Shown piece after piece: positions 54,285-64,000 of a DNA stretch of 64,000 nucleotides. Origin of the DNA: Desulfoferula sp040751985 (GTDB taxonomy: Bacteria > Desulfobacterota > Desulfarculia > Desulfarculales > Desulfarculaceae); contig JBFMFU010000017.1 in the NCBI GenBank assembly GCA_040751985.1, forward strand, positions 1-64,000, given 5' to 3'. Every line of letters starts with the position of its first letter. Position 1 is the first letter of the stretch. Both the position numbers and the translations under genes were made by a program. A model generated the notes under the pieces. It was not told the origin of the DNA, searched no databases, and saw nothing but the letters and a program-made list of their open reading frames with translations.

Positions 54285-55347
54285 CGGTGCGCACCACCTC
54301 TTGCAGGGACAGGCCCAGGTCCCAGCGGCCGCCCGGCCCCTGCTGCCGGTTCAGCTCCGCGCCGGGCAGGCAGTAGATGGTGTCGGCCGGGTTGTCAACA
54401 AAGGGCGTGAAGAAGATGGGGCTGATCAGGCCCACGCCGGGCTGGTGCACGGCCTGGATCAGGTCCTCAAAGCCGGCCAGGTCCGCGGCCCCCAGGCGGG
54501 CGAAGCTCAGCTCCAGATCCTGGGCCAGGCCCTGGCTGGAGCCGGCCAGCTTGCCCGCGTCGCTGGCGGTCAGGCGGCGGCCGGCCACCGTGGCCCGGCG
54601 GTAGCGGGCCTGGAAGGTGCGGCTGGGCTGGAAAAAGCCGCCCAGGTAGAACAGGCTGGCCCGCAGCAGGCCGTCGGGGTTGCCGGCGTCGGCCAGCTCC
54701 AGGCGCCAGTAGCGATAGGTCTGGGCCAGGAAGCAGACCAGGTGCGGGCTGGTGATGCCCAGGGCCTGGCTATAGGCCGGGCTCTGCCAGTCCGGGCCGT
54801 CGTCGGCCAGGAGGGTGACGCCGGCCTCCGCGCTCAGGTTGTGGTCGGCCAGCACCAGGGCCTGCACCTGCTGCGCCGCGCCCAGGTCGGCGCTCAGCCA
54901 CTCGGCCGCGCAGCCGGTGGTGCGCCAGGCCGTGTCCCGGTCCCGGTCCAGCAGGGCGGCCGGGCCCTGGCGGCCCACGGCCAACAGGCTCCAGGCGTCG
55001 CCCAAATAAAAGTCCTGGCCGGCGCCCGTGACCCACTTGACCTTCACCCCGTCGGCCAGCTCCAGGAGGCTGTCGGTGGTGGCCACGCCGCTGGCCTCCC
55101 AGCCCGAGGCGCTGGCCCGCCGCCAGCGGAAGCTGGCCTGGCCCACCTCGCTGCCCTCCTCCAGCGAGTCGATCTCCAGGCTGAACACCTGGTCCTGGTC
55201 GCCGCTGTGCTCGCCGTCGGCGTAGCAGACCGCCGCGCCCAGGGCCTTGGGCGCGGGCGTGCCCACCAGGCCGGGCTGGGCCGAGGACACCGCGAGCTGG
55301 GCCGGGTCCGTGATGAAGTTGTCGTACATGAAGCGGCAGCTGGCCAT
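54277..55347 (-). CDS. Tail-cluster protein with discoidin-like carbohydrate-binding segment
   Basis: Protein of 356 residues. The stretch AALLDRDRDTAWRTTGCAAEW then LSADLGAAQQVQALVLADHN has the form of an F5/8-type (discoidin) sugar-binding domain, followed by a conserved tail-protein-like C-terminus ending WDLGLSLQEVVRTDV. ATG 55347 with GGAGGAGTCC upstream starts the cluster. No head, terminase or portal gene precedes it. Confidence 0.55.
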   Translation of the reverse strand: MASCRFMYDNFITDPAQLAVSSAQPGLVGTPAPKALGAAVCYADGEHSGDQDQVFSLEIDSLEEGSEVGQASFRWRRASASGWEASGVATTDSLLELADGVKVKWVTGAGQDFYLGDAWSLLAVGRQGPAALLDRDRDTAWRTTGCAAEWLSADLGAAQQVQALVLADHNLSAEAGVTLLADDGPDWQSPAYSQALGITSPHLVCFLAQTYRYWRLELADAGNPDGLLRASLFYLGGFFQPSRTFQARYRRATVAGRRLTASDAGKLAGSSQGLAQDLELSFARLGAADLAGFEDLIQAVHQPGVGLISPIFFTPFVDNPADTIYCLPGAELNRQQGPGGRWDLGLSLQEVVRTDV

Positions 55348-55553
55348 GGACTCCTCCGCTGGCTGGCCGGCCCGGGCCCGGCGCGATCATAGCCCCCACC
55401 ATAGGCCCAGCCGCCGGCGCTGCCCAATGAGCCGCTGCAAAAAATGGCCGCCGGGGCAGCCCAGACAGGCCAATCCGGGTATGCGCGCTTTCATTGACCC
55501 TGCCCCAGGCCGGGGCTATGATTTAGTTTTGCCGCTACGCAAAGGAGGCGAAC

Positions 55554-55808
55554 GTGGGCTCCCGCGAGTCCAAGGTGGTCATATTCACCACTCCCGGCTG
55601 CGGCCGCTGCCGGGCGGCCAAGGAATTTTTCGCGGCCCGCGGCCTGGCCGTGGAGGAGGTGGACGTGAGCGCCTCCCTGGCCGCCAAGCGCCGCCTGGCC
55701 CGCCTGGCGCCGGGGGCCCGGGTGGTGCCGGTGATCGCCCTGGGCCAGGAGGTGGAGGTGGGCTGGCGGCCCGAGTATTGGACCGAGCGCCTGGGGGGTG
55801 GGTCATGA
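55554..55808 (+). CDS. Glutaredoxin-like protein
   Basis: Protein of 84 residues from GTG 55554 (AGGAGGCG upstream). Thioredoxin-like fold with the redox pair in TTPGCGRCRAAKEFF (C-x-x-C) and the cis-Pro in ARVVPVIALG. A disulfide or thiol exchange protein of the NrdH/Grx type. Overlaps pdxA by 4 bp (ATGA). Confidence 0.85.
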   Translation: MGSRESKVVIFTTPGCGRCRAAKEFFAARGLAVEEVDVSASLAAKRRLARLAPGARVVPVIALGQEVEVGWRPEYWTERLGGGS

Positions 55809-56749
55809 GGCCGCGCATTGCCGTGACCCTGGGCGACCCGGCCGGCGTGGGGCCGGAGATCGTGGCCCGGCTCTGCGCCGACCCGGCCACGCAGGAGCGC
55901 GCCGAGCTGGTGGTGGTAGGCCAGCGGGCCCTGCTGGAGCAAGGGGCCGCGGCCTGCGGCCTGCCCGCGCCCCAGGTGAAGGTAGTGGAGACCGGCCCGG
56001 CCGCAAACATCCCGCCCGGCCGGCCCAGCGCGGACAGCGGCCGCCTGGCCGGGGCCTTTGTGGAGGAGGCGCTGAGCCTGGTGCAGGCCGGCCAGGCCGC
56101 AGCCATGGCCACGGCGCCCATCAGCAAGGAGGCCCTGGCCGCGGCCGGCTACGCCGACACCGGCCACACCACCCTCTTGGCCCGGCTTACGAACACCCCC
56201 CGGCCGGTGATGATGCTGGCCGGCGACAAGCTAAAGGTGGTGCTGGTGACCATCCACAAGGCCCTGCGTGAAGTGCCGGGGCTCTTGACCACCGAGGGCG
56301 TAGTGCACACGGCCCGGGTCACGGCCGAGAGCCTGCGCCGCTACTGGGGCCTGGCCGCGCCGCGCCTGGCCGTGTGCGGGCTCAACCCCCACGCCGGCGA
56401 GGGCGGGCTGTTCGGCGACGAGGAGGCGCGCATCATCGCCCCGGCCTGCACGGAGCTGAAGGCCGCGGGCGTGGCGGCAGAGGGGCCCCTGCCCCCGGAC
56501 ACCGTGTTCTGGCGCGCCGCCCAGGGGCAGTTCGACGCGGTGGTGTGCATGTATCACGACCAGGGCTTGATTCCGCTCAAGCTGCTGCACTTCGCGGACG
56601 CGGTGAACGTGACCTTGGGGCTGCCCGTGATACGCACCAGCGTGGACCACGGCACGGCCTATGACTTGGCCGGCACCGGCAAGGCCAACCCGGCGTCCAT
56701 GATCGCGGCGGTCAAGCTGGCCGCGGAGATGGCGGGGGCGGGAGGATAA
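55805..56749 (+). CDS. pdxA: 4-hydroxythreonine-4-phosphate dehydrogenase
   Basis: Protein of 314 residues, normal for PdxA, an NAD- and metal-dependent enzyme of the DXP-dependent pyridoxal phosphate pathway. Motifs: AVTLGDPAGVGPEIVAR at the start, the metal-binding region TGHTTLLARL, GLNPHAGEGGLFGDEE, CMYHDQGLIPLK and RTSVDHGTAYDLAGTG. ATG 55805 is coupled to the glutaredoxin-like gene. PdxA-like proteins of other pathways exist, but the match is to the standard form. Confidence 0.92.
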   Translation: MRPRIAVTLGDPAGVGPEIVARLCADPATQERAELVVVGQRALLEQGAAACGLPAPQVKVVETGPAANIPPGRPSADSGRLAGAFVEEALSLVQAGQAAAMATAPISKEALAAAGYADTGHTTLLARLTNTPRPVMMLAGDKLKVVLVTIHKALREVPGLLTTEGVVHTARVTAESLRRYWGLAAPRLAVCGLNPHAGEGGLFGDEEARIIAPACTELKAAGVAAEGPLPPDTVFWRAAQGQFDAVVCMYHDQGLIPLKLLHFADAVNVTLGLPVIRTSVDHGTAYDLAGTGKANPASMIAAVKLAAEMAGAGG

Positions 56750-56754
56750 GGATG

Positions 56755-56890
56755 GTGGGTGGCGATCCTCGGGTTGCCTTTCTGCGCGGGCACCGCAGGA
56801 AAGGGAGGATTGCCACGGCGTGGCGGGAGGGCGGCGATGCCGTTACAGACCCTCTGGCCGCCGCGCCTCGCAATGACGGCTATGCTTGAT
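56755..56890. repeat. Dispersed repeat family 1, partial copy
   Basis: Contains GGAAAGGGAGGATTGCCACG and CCGCCGCGCCTCGCAATGAC followed by GGCTATGCTTGAT. The right half matches the two direct repeats around the GIY-YIG gene; the left flank is diverged. Together with the next copy it fills the non-coding stretch 56750-57168. Confidence 0.7.
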
Positions 56891-56950
56891 GGGGCAAAGA
56901 CAAGAATGTTGGGTAGCGGTCGAGAAGTTGTTTTGAAGACATCAAGATTA

Positions 56951-57114
56951 GTGAGTCATCGCGAGGAGCATCTTGGAAAAGATGCGACGTGGCGATCTTC
57001 GATTGTTACCTGTAGGCGGAACGCAGCGGACAACGGAAGATTGCCACGGCGCGGCGGGAGGGTGGCGGTGCTGTCACAGACATCTTTGCCGCCGCGCCTC
57101 GCAATGACGGCTAT
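56951..57114. repeat. Left 164-bp direct repeat flanking the GIY-YIG gene
   Basis: Runs from GTGAGTCATCGCGAGGAGCA to GCAATGACGGCTAT and matches 57480-57643 over its whole length with scattered substitutions. Contains two hairpins, one of them the family 1 core. Confidence 0.85.
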
Positions 57115-57168
57115 TTCTCTAGATTTGGAGTAGCGCACCTGGTGAGCCATATACAGAAATAGTGGGGC

Positions 57169-57462
57169 ATGAGCCGTCAGTACTACGTGTACATCGTGAC
57201 CAACAAGGGCCGGGAAGTGCTCTACACCGGGGTCACCAATGACCTGGCCCGCAGGGTGTGGGAACACAAACACGGCGAGGGTGAAGGCTTCACTTCACGC
57301 TACAACGCGGGCCGGCTGGTCTACTACGAGATTTGCGACGCCCCCGACACGGCCATCGCCCGCGAGAAGCAGATCAAGAAGGGACCGCGCAAGCGCAAGG
57401 TGGCTCTCATTGAGGGCATGAACCCCGCCTGGCGGGACCTGAGCGACGATTGGCTTGAATGA
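57169..57462 (+). CDS. GIY-YIG nuclease domain protein (UPF0213-like)
   Basis: Protein of 97 residues that is almost only the GIY-YIG domain: YYVYIVTNKGREVLYTGVTN (the YYV...YTG element), the catalytic Arg in LARRVWEHKHG and a conserved Glu in IAREKQIKKG. Single-domain members are small endonucleases of poorly known role. It lies alone between two long direct repeats, an arrangement suggesting a repeat-associated or mobile cassette. Confidence 0.88.
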   Translation: MSRQYYVYIVTNKGREVLYTGVTNDLARRVWEHKHGEGEGFTSRYNAGRLVYYEICDAPDTAIAREKQIKKGPRKRKVALIEGMNPAWRDLSDDWLE

Positions 57463-57479
57463 GAGCGGTTACAGGATCA

Positions 57480-57643
57480 GTGAGTCATCGCGAAGAGCAT
57501 CTTGGGAAAGATACGACGTGGCGATTTTCGATTGTTACTCGTAGGCGAAACGCAGCGGACAACGGAAGATTGCCACGGCGCGGCGGGAGAGCAGCGGTGC
57601 CCTTACAAACCTCTTGGCCGCCGCGCCTCGCAATGACGGCTAT
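57480..57643. repeat. Right 164-bp direct repeat flanking the GIY-YIG gene
   Basis: Same orientation and extent as 56951-57114; ends in GCAATGACGGCTAT followed by GCTTGAT. It lies between the GIY-YIG gene and uvrA. Confidence 0.85.
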
Positions 57644-57767
57644 GCTTGATTGGTTAAAGGCGGAAGCGTTGGGTTTTTTGCGAGGTCTCGATGTGGACCT
57701 ATCAAGAATCGTGAATCGTCTATTACCGATGCTCTTAACAACCGGCGGATAATCAAGCGCAGGCAGC

Positions 57768-60599
<2,832 letters not shown>

Positions 60600-60647
60600 C
60601 CCCAGGTTTTTATGTGCCTGCCCCGGAATTTATGACAAAATACAGCT

Positions 60648-60962
60648 ATGTCGCCGCAAGCGGGAAATAGCGCCCAGGCCGCGCAAGAGCTGGCGCATAG
60701 GATCGCCCCGGTCCTGCGGCGCTTTGGGGTGGTGCGGGCCGGGTTGTTCGGGTCCGTGGCCCGGGGCGAGGCCGGCCCGGCCAGCGACGTTGATCTCTTG
60801 GTGGAGTACCAGCCCGGCCGCCGGCTGCGCCTGCGCGAGCTGGTGGCGCTGCACGACGAGGTGGAGCGGGTGGCCGGCCGCAAGGCCCAGGTCATCGAGT
60901 ACCGCCTGCTGCGCGAGCGCATCCGCGAGCGCGTGCTGGCCGAGCAGGTGCCGGTCTTATGA
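60648..60962 (+). CDS. mntA: MntA-type minimal nucleotidyltransferase (antitoxin half of a MNT-HEPN module)
   Basis: Protein of 104 residues. The active-site motif AGLFGSVARGEAGPASDVDLLVEY gives GSxxRG and DVD; a third acidic residue is likely in KAQVIEYRL. MntA antitoxins add AMP to the HEPN ribonuclease HepT. Here the stop overlaps the start of the partner (ATGA), which survives only as a fragment. GC-rich and host-like. Confidence 0.82.
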   Translation: MSPQAGNSAQAAQELAHRIAPVLRRFGVVRAGLFGSVARGEAGPASDVDLLVEYQPGRRLRLRELVALHDEVERVAGRKAQVIEYRLLRERIRERVLAEQVPVL

Positions 60963-61015
60963 GCAAGGATTTGCTGCTGTACATCGAGGATATCGTCGAG
61001 GCCATTTTTGGTTAG
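60959..61015 (+). pseudogene. hepT remnant (HEPN toxin, truncated after 18 codons)
   Basis: ATG 60959 overlaps the mntA stop and encodes MSKDLLLYIEDIVEAIFG before a TAG. This is the usual N-terminus of HepT/DUF86 proteins (MxxDxxLYLxDIxExI), which normally run to about 110-140 residues with an R-x4-H motif. No continuation is visible in any frame downstream, so the toxin is deleted. The antitoxin is left without its target. Confidence 0.7.
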
Positions 61016-61109
61016 CTATGGAAGCATTTTTCCGTAATGGCTCTAAGGAGCGCCTTTTTCGCATGGCCTATAAACAGAAGCTCAATGGCGCCAAGCTAGG
61101 CAGCTGTTG

Positions 61110-61145
61110 TTGACATACTTACTCGGTGTATACTAGTGTATACTA
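61110..61145 (+). promoter_or_regulatory. Promoter with tandem 10-bp repeat operator for the Panacea-like/proteasome-like unit
   Basis: A perfect -35 TTGACA at 61110-61115 is followed by two exactly adjacent copies of GTGTATACTA at 61126-61135 and 61136-61145. These sit one helical turn apart and overlap the expected -10 region (TATACT copies at 61129 and 61139). The arrangement suggests binding of a repressor, possibly the first gene product. Confidence 0.6.
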
Positions 61146-61182
61146 TAGGTGTGAACTACAAAGCCAACAAAGGGGGAAAATA

Positions 61183-61614
61183 ATGGACCGTAAGGAATGG
61201 GCCTTGCTGGCCATTGCCGCGGCCCAAGGAGACTTTCTTACTCCGGTTCAGCTGCAAAAAAGCGTTTTCCTTATGGACAGAAACCTCCAAGAAATGCTCG
61301 GTCCTTCGGGCTATGACTTTACTCCTTACCATTATGGACCATTCGATGCCAGAGTCTATGACGACGCAGAGCTCTTGCAGCTAGAAGGAGCAGTGGAGAT
61401 AAAAAAAGCTGAAGGCGATAGGTGGTCGGAATACTCCGCCACGGCTGCGGGGCTAATTCGGGCAGAAGAGTTAAAAGCAAGAATCCCACCTGATGCGGCT
61501 GCATACATAGGCGAAGTTGTAAAATGGGCTCGCTCCCTCACTTTTCAGCAGCTAATACGTGCCATCTACAGGAAATATCCTGAAATGAGAGCTAATAGCG
61601 TCTTTTCTGGTTAG
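61183..61614 (+). CDS. Panacea/DUF4065-like small protein
   Basis: Protein of 143 residues. TPVQLQKSVFLMD followed by YDFTPYHYGPFDARVYDDAE has the LQK...YGPF pattern of Panacea (SocA/DUF4065-like) domains, which act as antitoxins for many unrelated toxins. A winged-helix-like middle (ATAAGLIRAEEL) and the C-terminal IYRKYPEMRANSVF follow. ATG 61183 has AAGGGGG upstream. It lies 4 bp before the Ntn-hydrolase gene and shares its AT-rich composition. The domain call is from motif resemblance. Confidence 0.55.
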   Translation: MDRKEWALLAIAAAQGDFLTPVQLQKSVFLMDRNLQEMLGPSGYDFTPYHYGPFDARVYDDAELLQLEGAVEIKKAEGDRWSEYSATAAGLIRAEELKARIPPDAAAYIGEVVKWARSLTFQQLIRAIYRKYPEMRANSVFSG

Positions 61615-61618
61615 TATC

Positions 61619-62398
61619 ATGACGTTAATAGTCGGAGCTTTTTGTAGCGATGGTGTCGTACTAGGTGCGGATGGTGCGGCAACCGTCTCGCAGCAACCGG
61701 GCCAAGTAACTGCACGCCAAACCACAAAAAAGCTCGAAATAATAAATAATAAAATTATTGTCGGTATATCCGGGCCAGTCGGCCTTGGCCAGATTTTAAA
61801 TGGAGTTATTAAAGATATTTGGGACTGCAAATTATTAAGTGGCAAAAAACTACATGAAGCAATGATTATTCTACGAGACCAAATATCAAAACCAATACGT
61901 GATGCTCTTAACATTTGCAGCGCAGGGAAAGATGCTTTGGGTTTTGCGGCGTTACAGTCAGGTTTATGCCATATCGCTCTATCCTTACCACTTCAAAATA
62001 AGCCTTGTCTGTTTAGCTTCGACCATCTGGGCATGCCTGAACAGTTAAATGAAAAAATACCTTTTTTTGCAATCGGCAGCGGCGCTCAACAGGCAGATCC
62101 TTTTTTACCTTTTTTGCGAAGGATTTTTTGGCCTGATAGCCTCCCGAATTTAACTGACGGCATCTTTGCTGTCTTATGGACACTTGACTATGTAATTAAG
62201 AGTAGTCCCGGAGGGGTTGCGGAGCCGAAGCAAGTGGTCATTTTGTCGAGGGAAGGAAATGATCTTGTTGCAAGGGAGCTCCCGGAAAGAGAGATTCAAG
62301 AACATTTTGAAAGTATTAAAGCAGCGGAGCAAGCGCTAACTCAGTTTCGAAATGGATTTGAGGAAGGACCGACTACTGAGCCGCCTACGCCGGAATAA
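61619..62398 (+). CDS. Proteasome-beta/HslV-like Ntn-hydrolase
   Basis: Protein of 259 residues. After removal of Met1 the N-terminal Thr (T2) would be the nucleophile. The segment VGAFCSDGVVLGADGAAT matches 20S proteasome beta subunits, with Asp18 at the position of catalytic D17, and K38 in TTKKLEI at the position of K33 after a four-residue insertion. GISGPVG and FFAIGSGAQQA also fit the fold. No propeptide, so Met removal alone would activate it. No ATPase (HslU, Mpa) is present. The C-terminal 60 residues are acidic and family-specific. AT-rich, hence probably acquired. Confidence 0.68.
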   Translation: MTLIVGAFCSDGVVLGADGAATVSQQPGQVTARQTTKKLEIINNKIIVGISGPVGLGQILNGVIKDIWDCKLLSGKKLHEAMIILRDQISKPIRDALNICSAGKDALGFAALQSGLCHIALSLPLQNKPCLFSFDHLGMPEQLNEKIPFFAIGSGAQQADPFLPFLRRIFWPDSLPNLTDGIFAVLWTLDYVIKSSPGGVAEPKQVVILSREGNDLVARELPEREIQEHFESIKAAEQALTQFRNGFEEGPTTEPPTPE

Positions 62399-62403
62399 TC
62401 CCC

Positions 62404-63033
62404 CTACCCCGCTGTCAGGTGATATGCCAGGTTATCCAGCTTCACGCTGAAGTCCACGTTCTCCACCTTGAAGCCCTCGGGCGCCTGTATCTGGGTGGGG
62501 GCGAAGTTTAGGATGCCGCGCACGGGCACCTCCACCAGGCGGTTGGCGATGTCCTGGGCGAACTGGGCTGGCGCGCAGATCACGCCTATCTCCACGCCCT
62601 TTTCCCGGCAGACCTCGCCCATCTTGTCCGGCGCGTGGATGACCAGGCCGGTGACCAGCTTGCGGCCGATCTTGATGGGATCGGCGTCGAAGGCGGCCAC
62701 GAAGCGGTAGCCCTGCTTGGCGAAGTTTTCGTGGGCCACCAGGGCGCAGCCCAGGTTGCCCACCCCCACGATGGCCAGGCTCCACTCCTTGTTCAGGCCC
62801 AGGATCTTCTTGATGTCGAACATCAGCTCCTTGACGTAGTAGCCCACCCCGCGCACGCCGAACTGGCCGAAGTAGGCCAGGTCCTTGCGTATCTGGGCGG
62901 GGTTCACTCCGCAGAGCTCGGCCAGGGTCTTGGAGCTGACCACGGTCACCTGGTCCCGGATCAGCCCTTCCAAGGCGCGGGTGTACAAGGACAGGCGGGT
63001 GATGGTGGCCGCGGGGATCTTCAAGAACTTCAT
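62404..63033 (-). CDS. rex: Redox-sensing transcriptional repressor Rex
   Basis: Protein of 209 residues. Winged-helix N-terminus (IPAATITRLSLYTRALEGL, CGVNPAQIRKDLAYFGQFG) and a Rossmann NAD(H)-binding domain (AIVGVGNLGCALVAHENF). Rex senses the NADH/NAD ratio and represses fermentative and respiratory genes. ATG 63033 gives the usual MKxxxIPxATI start; GTG 63063 is possible. It lies downstream of atpE on the same strand. Confidence 0.92.
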   Translation of the reverse strand: MKFLKIPAATITRLSLYTRALEGLIRDQVTVVSSKTLAELCGVNPAQIRKDLAYFGQFGVRGVGYYVKELMFDIKKILGLNKEWSLAIVGVGNLGCALVAHENFAKQGYRFVAAFDADPIKIGRKLVTGLVIHAPDKMGEVCREKGVEIGVICAPAQFAQDIANRLVEVPVRGILNFAPTQIQAPEGFKVENVDFSVKLDNLAYHLTAG

Positions 63034-63120
63034 CGGCGGGCTTTCTGTTGTGATTGTGAGCACATGCCCGGAGCTTTTAAAGGGCCGAGCCCACGGGGGG
63101 CCCGGCCCTAAGCTGCGCGC

Positions 63121-63486
63121 TTACATACCCAGGAACTTGGCCACCGGGGCCGCCATGGGGTAGGCGTAGAGCAGAATCAGGCTGATGACCAGCGCGTAAA
63201 TACACAGGGACTCCACCATGGCCAGGCCGATGAGCATGGTCACGGTGATCTTGCCCGAGGCCTCGGGGTTGCGGGCGGTGCCTTCCACGGCGCCCTTGAT
63301 GGCGATGCCCTGGCCGATGCCGGTGCCGAAGGCCGCGATGCCGATGCCGAAGCCGGCGGCGGTCACGGTGGCGGCGAACAGCTTGGCGGCCTCAGCCATA
63401 GCGCCGGGATCGGCGGCCAGGGCCACGGCGGCCAGGCCCAGGGTGAACAGGCCGGTCAGCCCCGCGATCAAAGAAAACTTCTTCAT
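63121..63486 (-). CDS. atpE: F-type ATP synthase subunit c with Na+-type ligand set
   Basis: Protein of 121 residues. An N-terminal hydrophobic stretch ending AAVALAAD looks like a cleavable signal. The two c-ring helices follow, with a polar loop at TARNPEASGK. The ion-binding Glu is E92 in MVESLCIYAL. Q59 in GTGIGQG, S93 and Y97 match the Gln, Ser and Tyr of the Na+-binding c-ring of Ilyobacter tartaricus at the same spacing (Gln to Glu 33 residues); its Thr next to Ser is Leu here. Confidence 0.92.
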   Translation of the reverse strand: MKKFSLIAGLTGLFTLGLAAVALAADPGAMAEAAKLFAATVTAAGFGIGIAAFGTGIGQGIAIKGAVEGTARNPEASGKITVTMLIGLAMVESLCIYALVISLILLYAYPMAAPVAKFLGM

Positions 63487-63562
63487 CTCTCGCTCCTCAC
63501 AGGTTTAGGTTCGTGCCTTCTTCCTTATGTGCGTGGGTGCCTTCTTCCCAAACGCTTGTAAC

Positions 63563-64000
63563 TTAGTGCGCCTCTTCCAGGGACCCGGCGATGTAGAGCA
63601 TGGTCAGCAGGCTGAAGATGAAGGCCTGCACGAAGCTGGTGAAGATCGCCAGGAACATCATGGGCAGGGGCGCGAAGAACACGCCGGCCAGGACGAACAG
63701 GATGGCCAGCACCAGGTCCTCGCCCAGCACGTTGCCGAAGAGACGGAAGGTGAGCGAGAGGATGCGGCTGAAGTGGCCGATGAGCTCGATGGGCAGCATC
63801 AGGGGGGCCAGCCACCAGATGGGGCCCATGAAGTGCTTGATGTACTTGAAGCCGTGCTCCTTGATGCCGATGAAGTTGTAGAAGATGAACACCACCAGGG
63901 CCATGGACAGGGGGGTGTTGATGTTGCTGGTGGGGGAGAACATGCCCGGCAGCAGGCCGATCCAGTTCATGCACAGGATGTAGATGAACAGGGTGGCGAT
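63563..64000 (-). CDS. atpB: F-type ATP synthase subunit a, 5' end beyond the window
   Basis: The frame is open from the right edge to TAA at 63563; 145 codons are inside the window. The essential stator Arg is in LTFRLFGNVLGEDLVLAIL, followed by the last helices (FTSFVQAFIFSLLTMLYIAG). Subunit a forms the ion half-channels against the c-ring. Gene order atpB-atpE with a 76-bp gap is standard for F0. Confidence 0.93.
   Translation of the reverse strand: MATLFIYILCMNWIGLLPGMFSPTSNINTPLSMALVVFIFYNFIGIKEHGFKYIKHFMGPIWWLAPLMLPIELIGHFSRILSLTFRLFGNVLGEDLVLAILFVLAGVFFAPLPMMFLAIFTSFVQAFIFSLLTMLYIAGSLEEAH

Noticed and set aside
56750..57767. Insertion sequence around the GIY-YIG gene
   Set aside because: No transposase or terminal inverted repeats; the flanks are direct repeats, so it is reported as a repeat-flanked gene.
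63048..63065. Rex-box-like sequence TTGTGATTGTGAGCACAT near the rex start
   Set aside because: The right half matches the TCACAA half-site in only four of six positions, and the stretch overlaps a possible upstream rex start, so it is too weak to call.

Overview
The window is very GC-rich, densely coded bacterial DNA. Several things point to an anaerobic, acid-oxidising deltaproteobacterium-like organism (Desulfobacterota, perhaps near Desulfarculales). These are an oxygen-sensitive 4-hydroxybutyryl-CoA dehydratase-type enzyme, many acyl-CoA enzymes and CoA-transferases, binding-protein transporters for organic acids, a Rex redox repressor, and an F-type ATP synthase c subunit with Na+-type ligands. 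The taxonomic reading is inference. No rRNA, tRNA, CRISPR array, transposase or integrase was recognised.

Layout. 1-815: end of a membrane glycosyltransferase. 954-5572: a flavoprotein, then a leftward operon (Fe-S protein, alpha-methylacyl-CoA racemase-like CaiB/BaiF protein, PanB). 5882-15538: a long rightward run with a branched-chain-type ABC transporter (livJ-H-M-G-F), an SDR, an acyl-CoA ligase, a metallo-beta-lactamase-fold hydrolase, a small Cys-rich protein and an AbfD-like radical dehydratase. It is closed by a convergent XRE-cupin regulator. Two matching palindromes, one in front of the regulator and one in the divergent promoter region at about 5.67 kb, suggest that this regulator controls the whole block. 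16273-20516: alpha/beta hydrolase and a TRAP transporter. 20580-26150: a zinc-binding protein behind a Zur-like operator, GDP-fucose synthesis (gmd, fcl), a nucleotide-sugar dehydrogenase and a TPR protein.

26.2-28.2 kb is an AT-rich islet with a HEPN protein and an overlapping Cas2-like protein, bordered by dispersed repeats. 28.2-43.0 kb is mostly housekeeping: purine nucleoside phosphorylase, lytic transglycosylase, a 30-residue bS22-like protein, HolC, DnaJ-like protein, TPM, LemA, MgtC, a PP-loop enzyme, a histidine phosphatase, a DUF1573 protein, VanZ-like protein, rpe, and rsmB-fmt-def. Hairpin repeats are scattered between these genes. 43.2-50.9 kb mixes two AT-rich membrane-protein islets with a histidine kinase, a hydrolase and two CoA-transferases. 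51.0-55.3 kb is a compact phage-tail-like cluster with no head, replication or lysis genes. 55.5-60.6 kb holds a glutaredoxin-like gene, pdxA, a GIY-YIG gene between long direct repeats, and uvrA. 60.6-62.4 kb has a broken MntA/HepT module and a two-gene unit: a Panacea-like protein and a proteasome-beta-like Ntn-hydrolase. 62.4-64.0 kb holds rex and the F0 genes atpE and atpB; atpB is cut by the right edge.

The candidates most worth a second look are the Panacea-like/proteasome-like pair, the HEPN/Cas2-like pair, and the XRE-cupin regulon around the AbfD-like dehydratase.
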